Assembly: GCA_020630435.1 (NCBI GenBank)
Contig: JAHDBJ010000009.1
Span: 62,001 to 126,000 of the forward strand
Source of the DNA: Saprospiraceae bacterium
Lineage (GTDB): Bacteria; Bacteroidota; Bacteroidia; Chitinophagales; Saprospiraceae
Reading direction: 5' to 3'
DNA: 64,000 nucleotides
Numbering within the stretch: position 1 is the stretch's first letter; each line of letters begins with the position of its first letter. The notes beneath the pieces are model-generated. The model was not told the origin of the DNA. It worked only from the letters and a program-made list of their open reading frames with translations, and ran no database searches. A program made the translations under genes and the position numbers. Of this stretch, positions 26,894 through 33,858 are shown piece after piece.

Positions 26894-27721
26894 ATGAAGA
26901 AATTAAATATCTTTTTGATAGCCCTGACGATGATGATTTTTTCTACAGCAAAAGCACAATTTGGAGTAAAATTGGGACCAAGTTTTAATATCGTTGCAAG
27001 TTATGGCAATACAGAAGATGGAGAATCGGCTGATATGAAGCTAGGATTTCAGGGAGGTCTATTCTATGTAACCCCAATATCAGATAAAGCAAGCCTTATG
27101 GTAGAGTTAGCTTATGAAGCAAGAGGAACTGTTTCTAAAAAAGATTATACAATTAATTTTCCATTGATTGATCCTACTACAGGTGCACCTGCAACTAATC
27201 CTCAAACTGGCGCTTTAGTAGATCCTCAAGCCCAGTATGATATAAGTCAAGAAGCAGATTCTAGGCATAATTATATTAACCTTCCTATCTTACTTTTGTT
27301 TGGAGGTGAGAAATTTAGATATTACATCGGCCCTAATATAGGGTTTTTAATGTCTGCAAAAGCAGATTTTACACGCTCTACTACAATTACATCGGAGCTA
27401 TTTCCTCCAGCAAATACAACCCTTGAAACAGATGTAGAGGCAGATTGGTTAGATTATAGCTCATTTAAAGAGACGTATTCAACGGCGCCTCCAGATAATG
27501 GCAACTTTCTTAATTCTCTTGAGTTGGGAATTAATATAGGTGCTATGTATAGTTTTACAGATAATATCTTTATTGATCTTAGGTTGAATCAAGGAATTAC
27601 AGATACAACGAATAATGATTATGATAATAGTATTTATCCAAACGCAAATTTTGGATTTGACTCTAGGGAAGATACAGATCGAAATTTGTCTATTCAATTA
27701 AGTTTAGGTTATAAATTTTAA
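26894..27721 (+). CDS. PorT-like outer-membrane beta-barrel protein
   Basis: A 275-residue protein with a signal peptide (MKKLNIFLIALTMMIFSTAKAQ). The body is an 8-stranded-type barrel of the PorT/OMP_b-brl_2 kind. It starts FGVKLGPSFNIVASYGN, has GFQGGLFYVTPISDKASLMVELAYEARG, YINLPILLLFGGEKFRYYIGPNIGFL in the middle, and ends with the aromatic SLGYKF. A loop rich in N and T at ~85-120 is likely surface-exposed. Function is structural or transport related; whether it belongs to the T9SS machinery cannot be decided. Confidence 0.88.
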   Translation: MKKLNIFLIALTMMIFSTAKAQFGVKLGPSFNIVASYGNTEDGESADMKLGFQGGLFYVTPISDKASLMVELAYEARGTVSKKDYTINFPLIDPTTGAPATNPQTGALVDPQAQYDISQEADSRHNYINLPILLLFGGEKFRYYIGPNIGFLMSAKADFTRSTTITSELFPPANTTLETDVEADWLDYSSFKETYSTAPPDNGNFLNSLELGINIGAMYSFTDNIFIDLRLNQGITDTTNNDYDNSIYPNANFGFDSREDTDRNLSIQLSLGYKF

Positions 27722-27747
27722 GCAATTATTTTATACTTTCTATAATA

Positions 27748-27785
27748 AAAACTTCCGAAGCCTTGATTGGTTTCGGAAGTTTTTC
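27748..27785 (+). terminator. Rho-independent terminator
   Basis: 12-bp stem ACTTCCGAAGCC / GGTTTCGGAAGT with one G-U pair and a 6-nt loop, followed by TTTTT. It lies between the PorT-like gene and the next ATG. Confidence 0.92.
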
Positions 27786-27799
27786 GTTTATTATTTATT

Positions 27800-28594
27800 A
27801 TGGAAAATCTTGAAAAAATTTGTCAGCAGACGACTCAATTGGCTAGAAATGTGGGACAGTATATCAAGGCTGAACTTGGGAGTGTTATGGTCGAAGCAAT
27901 AGAGCATAAGTCTTTGAATAACTTTGTTAGTTATGTGGATAAAACAAGCGAGAAAAAACTAGTAGAGGGATTAGGTAAGATATTACCAGCATCAACATTC
28001 CTTACAGAAGAAGAAACGATAACATCAGAAGAAAGTGCTATACAGTGGATAATTGACCCACTAGATGGGACAACTAATTTTTTACATCAAATTCCGCCTT
28101 TCGCCATAAGTATTGCTTTACAATATCAAAAAAGAACAGTATTGGGAGTAGTATACGAAATAACAAGAGATGAGTGTTTTTATACTTGGGAGGGAGCAGC
28201 AGCATATTTAAATGGAAGTGTAATTAAGGTCAGTGTTCAACATACAGTTGAAGATTCGGTTATAGCTACAGGCTTTATGCCTGGTAAACACGATTGGATG
28301 CCAGCCTATCTCGACATTTTTACGTACTTTATAAATACAGCAAGAGGCGTTCGCAGACATGGAGCAGCAGCGGTAGATTTAGCATATGTTGCTTGTGGGC
28401 GTTTTGACGCTTTTTATGAATATAATCTTCATGCTTGGGATGTTGCAGCAGGAGCATTACTTGTACAGCAAGCTGGCGGTAAGGTGAGCGACTTTAGAGG
28501 AGGTTTGAATTATATATTTGGTGGTAGTATTATTGCTGATAATGGATTAATTCATGAAGAAGTCATTAAAGCAATTATTCCCTCATCTTTATAA
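27800..28594 (+). CDS. Inositol monophosphatase family protein (SuhB-like)
   Basis: A 264-residue Mg-dependent phosphatase. The metal-binding motifs are visible: EEE at 70-72, WIIDPLDGTTNFLHQ (Asp86, Asp89) and, near the C terminus, HAWDVAAGALLVQQAGG. It probably hydrolyses myo-inositol-1-phosphate or related sugar or nucleotide phosphates; the exact substrate is not clear from the sequence. The ATG at 27800 is preferred over an upstream TTG at 27767, which would begin inside the terminator hairpin. Confidence 0.93.
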   Translation: MENLEKICQQTTQLARNVGQYIKAELGSVMVEAIEHKSLNNFVSYVDKTSEKKLVEGLGKILPASTFLTEEETITSEESAIQWIIDPLDGTTNFLHQIPPFAISIALQYQKRTVLGVVYEITRDECFYTWEGAAAYLNGSVIKVSVQHTVEDSVIATGFMPGKHDWMPAYLDIFTYFINTARGVRRHGAAAVDLAYVACGRFDAFYEYNLHAWDVAAGALLVQQAGGKVSDFRGGLNYIFGGSIIADNGLIHEEVIKAIIPSSL

Positions 28595-28660
28595 ATACTT
28601 TTTTTATCGAGGTAAAAGGCCTATGTCTCGAATTTTATTGTGATTTCGAAAATCGTTGCC

Positions 28661-28680
28661 TAACTTTACTTACAAAGTTG
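28661..28680 (+). promoter_or_regulatory. Candidate operator-like palindrome before ABC permease
   Basis: AACTTT-ACTTAC-AAAGTT (28662-28679) lies 17 bp before the ATG at 28697. Its first arm is part of TAACTTTA, one mismatch from TAnnTTTG. The arms resemble those of the winged-helix operators, but the centre is one base shorter, so the match is weak. Confidence 0.3.
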
Positions 28681-28696
28681 CTCAAAAATACCTTTA

Positions 28697-29935
28697 ATGA
28701 ATCCTATTGAAAATATCAAAATTGCTTTTAATTCTATTCGTGCAAATTTATTAAGAAGTATACTCACCTTGTTAATTATTGCTTTTGGTATTATGGCATT
28801 AGTCGGTATTTTGACAGCCATTGATGCTATTAGTTTGTCATTGAATGATAATTTTTCGACACTAGGAGCAAATTCATTTTCGATAGAACGAAAAGGAGAA
28901 AGCCTTCGAAAAAATCGTAGGGGGCGAAAGCAAAAATTGGGAGCTGTTGTAACATATAAACAAGCCGAAAAATTTGAAGAACTATACGACTTTCCTGCTA
29001 AAGTATCGATCTCTTTGAATTGTACAGGAAACGCTTTTTTAAAAAATGGGAAAAAGAAAACTAATCCTAATATACAAGTAATAGGAGGAAATCAAAATTA
29101 TATTGAGAATAATGGCTATACCCTAGCTTATGGACGCAATTTTGCTCAAACGGAGATGGACAATGGGTTACAACGAGTTATTATAGGTAAGGATGCGGCA
29201 GAGTTACTATTTGGGAAAAAAACAGATAAGGCGGTTGGGCAGAATATAGGGGTAGGAAACATTAAATATACTATAATTGGAGTACTGGATGCTAAAGGAT
29301 CAAGCATGAATTCTAATAGTGATTTGGTGGCGATTATTCCTTTATTGACAGCTAAGAGGTATTATGGACACGATCAATCAAACTATAAGTTATCAGTAAT
29401 GGCAATGCAGGCTATTGATCTGGAAAATGCTATGGCTGTAGCAGAAGGAACTTTTAGAAATGTAAGGGGTCTAAAACTAGTGGAAGAGAATGACTTTGAG
29501 ATCAAATCTAGTGATAGTCTTGTGAAAATAATTGAAGAAAATACGGCCACAATTCGTATGGCTTCGGTATTTATTGGGTTGATTACCTTACTAGGAGCAG
29601 CCATAGGACTAATGAATATTATGCTGGTATCCGTTACTGAGAGAACAAAAGAAATTGGTATTTGTAAAGCGGTAGGGGCAACGAGCGGAAATATTTTAAC
29701 TCAATTTCTTACAGAAGCGATTGTTATTTGTCAACTGGGCGGATTGGTTGGTATTGTATTAGGAATTTTGGTTGGAAATATCGTTACATTTATCACAGGA
29801 AGCCCATTTGTTATTCCTTGGGCATGGATGATATTGGGAGTTATTGTATGTCTGGTGGTGGGGCTAGCATCGGGTATTTATCCCGCCTTAAAAGCGGCTC
29901 GGCTTGATCCGATAGAATCGTTAAGGTATGAGTAA
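28697..29935 (+). CDS. ABC transporter permease, MacB/FtsX family
   Basis: A 412-residue membrane protein with one transmembrane helix near the N terminus ([24 protein letters not shown]), a large MacB-type periplasmic core domain (residues ~45-270) and three C-terminal helices of the FtsX domain. The signature [24 protein letters not shown] is clear, and the end reads [20 protein letters not shown]. It belongs to mechanotransmission-type ABC transporters for lipoproteins, macrolides or peptides. The matching ATPase is not adjacent: the nearby ABC ATPase is convergent, so pairing is uncertain. Confidence 0.92.
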   Translation: MNPIENIKIAFNSIRANLLRSILTLLIIAFGIMALVGILTAIDAISLSLNDNFSTLGANSFSIERKGESLRKNRRGRKQKLGAVVTYKQAEKFEELYDFPAKVSISLNCTGNAFLKNGKKKTNPNIQVIGGNQNYIENNGYTLAYGRNFAQTEMDNGLQRVIIGKDAAELLFGKKTDKAVGQNIGVGNIKYTIIGVLDAKGSSMNSNSDLVAIIPLLTAKRYYGHDQSNYKLSVMAMQAIDLENAMAVAEGTFRNVRGLKLVEENDFEIKSSDSLVKIIEENTATIRMASVFIGLITLLGAAIGLMNIMLVSVTERTKEIGICKAVGATSGNILTQFLTEAIVICQLGGLVGIVLGILVGNIVTFITGSPFVIPWAWMILGVIVCLVVGLASGIYPALKAARLDPIESLRYE

Positions 29936-29938
29936 TAT

Positions 29939-30577
29939 CTATTTTTTTTTATAGTTTAAAATATTCAATTGTTGGGTACAAAATTGATAGTCCTCAGGGA
30001 TATTTGAGGCGACTATTATTGTTTTCTTTTTGGAAAGTTTTTCGATTAACTCTAAGTACCAATTCATCCCTTGTTTATCAAGATTTGTTGTTGGTTCATC
30101 AAGTAATACTAACGATGTCTGGCTACAGAGTGCGAGAATCAGTTTGAGTCGTTGCTTCATTCCTGATGAAAAAAAGCGAACTTCTTTATGTTTTGATTTT
30201 TGGAAATTTAGTAATTCAATAATTCCATTAACAGAAAACTCAGTTGAAAAAGGTTTGAAATGATGATGAAATTGGAGAGTTTCTAAGAGTGTAAATTCCT
30301 CAATTAATTCAATATAAGGAGCTGCAAAACTCACATTTTTATAAACGGAGTCAATAGGAAGTTCTTTTGATTTTTGTAAAAAACGGATGCTTCCTTTTGA
30401 AGGGCTGAGATGTCCAGAGAGTATTTTTAAAAGCGTGGATTTTCCAGAACCATTAGGCCCAATAACAGCGTAGTGTTGTTGACTTTCAAAGCGAAAACCT
30501 ATGCCTTTAAATATCCAGTCGAATCGGTATCGTTTTCCGATATCATTTAACACCAACTCCATTTGCTCTATTTGCAT
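29939..30577 (-). CDS. ABC transporter ATP-binding protein
   Basis: A 212-residue ATPase with Walker A (GPNGSGKSTLLK), signature (FFSSGMKQRLKL) and Walker B (LVLLDEPTTNLD). It is shorter than most, as in CcmA-like or single-domain export ATPases. The start is ATG at 30577, which overlaps the end of lpxA by 35 bp; ATG 30562 is an alternative that still overlaps. It is therefore translationally linked to lpxA. The membrane partner is not evident next to it. A role in envelope export, possibly lipid-related, is inferred only from this position. Confidence 0.9.
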   Translation of the reverse strand: MQIEQMELVLNDIGKRYRFDWIFKGIGFRFESQQHYAVIGPNGSGKSTLLKILSGHLSPSKGSIRFLQKSKELPIDSVYKNVSFAAPYIELIEEFTLLETLQFHHHFKPFSTEFSVNGIIELLNFQKSKHKEVRFFSSGMKQRLKLILALCSQTSLVLLDEPTTNLDKQGMNWYLELIEKLSKKKTIIVASNIPEDYQFCTQQLNILNYKKK

Positions 30578-31361
30578 TAAGTTGGCGGAATCCTTTCATT
30601 AGGCCTCTACTAGAATTTTTAATAAAATCTAATACGACATCTTTTTCAACACAATGTGGGATCATAGCCTCAATTTCTTTTACAGCTTGAGTGGTATTGA
30701 ATCCTTTTACAAATAAAATTCGATAGATATCTTGAATAATTAGGATTTGAGAATCGGAAAACCCTCTACGCCTTAAACCTAAAGAGTTGACACCAGCATA
30801 AGAGATAGGTTCTCTAGCTGCTTTTACGTAAGGAGGGACGTCTTTTCTTACTAAAGAACCACCACCAACCATTGCATGATCTCCGATTTTTACGAATTGG
30901 TGTGCAGCCGTTAATCCTCCAAGTATAACAAAATCGCCCAGTTCAATATGACCAGCTAGGTTGACATTATTTGCCAAAATACAATTTCGACCTAGCACAC
31001 AGTCGTGGGCAATATGGACATAAGCCATCAAGAGACAGTTATCGCTGATTAGCGTTTTAAAGTTCGCTTTTGTTCCACGATTAATCGTACAATATTCTCG
31101 GATGGTAACGTTATTGCCTATTTCTAAAATAGATTCTTCACCTTGGTATTTCAAATCTTGAGGAACAGCTCCTAGTATTGCTCCAGGAAAAATTTTACAA
31201 TTTTGCCCAATTTTCACACCATCCATTATAGTTACATTGGAACCAATCCAAGTACCATCACCAATTTCAACGTCTCCTTTGATGTTTACGAATGGTTCAA
31301 TGACAACATCTTTACCAATCTTTGCATCCGGATGTATGTACGATAAGTTATTTGTATTCAT
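30543..31361 (-). CDS. lpxA: Acyl-[ACP]--UDP-N-acetylglucosamine O-acyltransferase
   Basis: First enzyme of lipid A synthesis. The 272-residue protein has left-handed beta-helix hexapeptide repeats (IGKDVVIEPFVNIKGDVEIGDGTWIG) and the catalytic histidine region LLMAYVHIAHDCVLG. The C-terminal domain has VGGGSLVRKDVPPYVKAARE followed by GLRRRGFS, both typical of LpxA. It lies 88 bp after lpxC-fabZ on the same strand, consistent with the conserved Bacteroidota lipid A gene order. The 3' end overlaps the ABC ATPase start. Confidence 0.96.
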   Translation of the reverse strand: MNTNNLSYIHPDAKIGKDVVIEPFVNIKGDVEIGDGTWIGSNVTIMDGVKIGQNCKIFPGAILGAVPQDLKYQGEESILEIGNNVTIREYCTINRGTKANFKTLISDNCLLMAYVHIAHDCVLGRNCILANNVNLAGHIELGDFVILGGLTAAHQFVKIGDHAMVGGGSLVRKDVPPYVKAAREPISYAGVNSLGLRRRGFSDSQILIIQDIYRILFVKGFNTTQAVKEIEAMIPHCVEKDVVLDFIKNSSRGLMKGFRQLNANRANGVGVK

Positions 31362-31449
31362 GACAATTTTTGATATTAATTTTCAGTATAAACATCCAAT
31401 CGTTTGACTGAAATTTGGTTGATTGAGTACTTTAAGTTATTACTGTATT

Positions 31450-32844
31450 TCAACTTTCTTTCCGTTTCACAATTTGGGCTATCAGCTCTGCTTCTGAAGC
31501 AATTTTATTTCCTACATATGCCGTTGCTTGCATATGACATATTCCACGTCGTATAGGAGACAATAGCTCTAATTTAAAAATTAGGGTATCTCCAGGAACG
31601 ACTTTATTTTTAAATTTTGCATTATCAATTTTTAAAAAATAAGTATCCCAATTATGAGGGTCAGGAACAGTAGAAAGGGCTAAAATGCCACCAGTCTGTG
31701 CCATTGCTTCTATTTGTAATACACCAGGCATTACGGGGTTATTGGGGAAGTGTCCTTGAAAAAAATGCTCATTGAATGTAACGTTCTTCATACCTACTAC
31801 GTGGTGTTCGGACAATTCCAAAATTTTATCTACTAATAAAAATGGATAACGGTGTGGTAGTCGCTTTGCAATTTCGACTACATTATAAATAGATTTTTGT
31901 TCAGGTTTATATTTAGGAATACCTTTTAGTTTTCGTTGTTCTTTGTAGGCTTTGGATAAAATTTTAGCAAAATGTGTATTGGCAGTATGCCCAGGTTTTG
32001 TGGCTACAATTTTCCCTTTAATGGGTTTGCCAACAAGAGACATATCACCAACAATATCTAATAATTTGTGCCGAGCAGGTTCATTCTTAAAATGTAAATC
32101 TGTAGTGTTTAAAATGCCTTCTTTCTCCACACTAATACTAGGTTTCCCTATTTTTTGAGCGAGTTCGTCTAATTCCCTCTGTTCTACTATTCGGTCAACA
32201 ATGACAATGGCATTGTCTAAATCTCCTCCTTTAATTAGATTTTGGTTCAGTAGCTGTTCTAGTTCATGTAAAAAAACGAATGTTCGACAAGGAGCAATTT
32301 CTTTTTTAAAATCATCGATGCTAGAAAGTGCTGCATACTGTTGTCCCAAGACAGGAGAGTTGAAATCTATCATTGTTGTCACTTCAAACTTTTCTGAGGG
32401 AAGAGCAAGTAGCTCTGTTCCAGTTATTTCGTCTTTATAAGCAATTGGTGTGGTGATTTCAAAATATTCTCTTTCTGCGTCTTGTTCTTCTAAGCCTACT
32501 TTTTCAATTGCCTTAATAAACTGAATAGCACTTCCATCCATAATTGGGATTTCAGGACCATCCACTTCAATCAAAACATTATCAACAGAAGAACCGACCA
32601 ATGCTGCTAAAACATGTTCTACTGTGCTGATTTGTGCTTCACCGCTCCTCAATGTTGTTCCTCGATTTGTAGAAACCACTCGATTAGCATCTGCATTAAT
32701 GATAGGTTGATCAACCAAATCAACTCTCTGGAATTTATATCCATGATTTACAGATGCGGGTTGGAAAGTCATCTTGACTATTTTCCCTGTATGTAAACCC
32801 ACACCTTTTACTGTTATAGGAGCTTTTATGGTTTTTTGCTTCAA
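31450..32844 (-). CDS. lpxC-fabZ: Bifunctional UDP-3-O-acyl-GlcNAc deacetylase / (3R)-hydroxyacyl-ACP dehydratase
   Basis: A fusion typical of Bacteroidota. Residues ~1-310 are LpxC (VKGVGLHTGKIV, STVEHVLAALVG, and HKLLDIVGDMSLVG with Zn and catalytic His/Asp). Residues ~318-464 are FabZ (LPHRYPFLLVDKI with the catalytic His, and GHFPNNPVMPGVLQIEAMAQ with the catalytic Glu). It commits lipid A synthesis and supplies hydroxyacyl dehydration in fatty-acid synthesis. TTG at 32844 is preferred as the start because it gives the usual MKQKTIK N terminus; an in-frame start at 32922 would add 26 residues with no family match. Confidence 0.95.
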   Translation of the reverse strand: MKQKTIKAPITVKGVGLHTGKIVKMTFQPASVNHGYKFQRVDLVDQPIINADANRVVSTNRGTTLRSGEAQISTVEHVLAALVGSSVDNVLIEVDGPEIPIMDGSAIQFIKAIEKVGLEEQDAEREYFEITTPIAYKDEITGTELLALPSEKFEVTTMIDFNSPVLGQQYAALSSIDDFKKEIAPCRTFVFLHELEQLLNQNLIKGGDLDNAIVIVDRIVEQRELDELAQKIGKPSISVEKEGILNTTDLHFKNEPARHKLLDIVGDMSLVGKPIKGKIVATKPGHTANTHFAKILSKAYKEQRKLKGIPKYKPEQKSIYNVVEIAKRLPHRYPFLLVDKILELSEHHVVGMKNVTFNEHFFQGHFPNNPVMPGVLQIEAMAQTGGILALSTVPDPHNWDTYFLKIDNAKFKNKVVPGDTLIFKLELLSPIRRGICHMQATAYVGNKIASEAELIAQIVKRKES

Positions 32845-33018
32845 AATAAAATATCTAAAATTAACAATAAAGATTGGCTTTGGTTGGCATTCGACTCCTA
32901 GACGAAGTTGCATAGTTCGCAAAGATACATTTTTTTAAATTTTCTATACACTAGCTTTGCTTTTTATTAAACAAGTTCTATCAAATTCGTGTCATTTTAC
33001 AGTCTTAACAACTTTAGT

Positions 33019-33708
33019 TTATACAATTTGCTGCCTAATTTCTACTTCTTTATTATAATATTTTAAAAAGTCCTTAGAAGGAAGGTTCATTTTTTTCTTA
33101 GGAAGCCTTAAGACATCCACCTTATTTTTATGGTAGACAATGATAATGCCGATACCTCGAAATTTACAAATTGCTTCTAAGTTTTTTCGTTTAGTTGCGG
33201 AGACTTCTTTATAACTATCATTAGAAAATGCTAACCATTGTTCGTTAGCAGGATATTGACCAACCTGATTGACAACATCTACTACTTTATGTTTATAACT
33301 TTTTCGGGTTACAAAACCATAGATAAAACTACTCAATACAAAAACATTAAAGGGGATAAGAAACTGCCAGAAGCCATCATCCATTTTATATATTGCAAAT
33401 AAAGAGCCACTAAGAATGCAGATTAATAAGCCAGCCCAAAGGCTATTTTTAATCCACAGTTTATCATCTCGATAAGGCTTCATAGCAGGTAAGGTTTTAT
33501 AAGATTTTGCTTCCATCGATACAACATAAGTTCCCCATATAGGACGCTTGAAGGCTAATAAACCATCAGCCCGTTTTCCGCCATATTGTTTTTTAGTGTA
33601 AACTTCTGATTTTGCAAATATTTTTTTTCTTTTTGCTTTAGGACGATATAGTTTTTCAAGCTGCTTTAAAGCTATTTCCTGAACAGTAATTTCAAGTAGG
33701 CGAGGCAT
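33019..33708 (-). CDS. Membrane protein with PD-(D/E)XK-like nuclease motif
   Basis: A 229-residue protein. The N-terminal part has a pattern of the restriction-endonuclease-like fold: GGKRADGLLAF (Asp48), then YVVSMEAKS (Glu66-x-Lys68), the D...ExK arrangement. Two hydrophobic segments follow at ~88-107 and ~111-130. The C-terminal part has a VVNQVGQYPANEQWLAF stretch and predicted strands IGIIIVYHKNKVDVLRL. This is reminiscent of NERD-type or Mrr-like nuclease domains with membrane helices, but the assignment rests only on motif spacing. The ATG at 33708 is preferred over a TTG at 33741. No neighbour suggests a defence cluster. Confidence 0.6.
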   Translation of the reverse strand: MPRLLEITVQEIALKQLEKLYRPKAKRKKIFAKSEVYTKKQYGGKRADGLLAFKRPIWGTYVVSMEAKSYKTLPAMKPYRDDKLWIKNSLWAGLLICILSGSLFAIYKMDDGFWQFLIPFNVFVLSSFIYGFVTRKSYKHKVVDVVNQVGQYPANEQWLAFSNDSYKEVSATKRKNLEAICKFRGIGIIIVYHKNKVDVLRLPKKKMNLPSKDFLKYYNKEVEIRQQIV

Positions 33709-33858
33709 TGAGAGGTTTTGACTTTTGTAAGAATGCAGCAAGATAATTATTTTTTATTCAATGATAAGTATGTGAACATTTTATTTGAAATAATTAACTG
33801 AAAAATAACTACTGATTATCAAAGATTTAACAAAAATTATTTATATCATTTTTTAGAT

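Noticed and set aside
29939-30577. Partner ATPase of the adjacent MacB/FtsX permease
   Set aside because: The two genes are convergent and so not in one operon; the ATPase is instead coupled to lpxA. Pairing remains possible but unsupported.
32845-32922. N-terminal extension of LpxC-FabZ
   Set aside because: The added 26 residues do not match the family, and TTG 32844 gives the standard N terminus.
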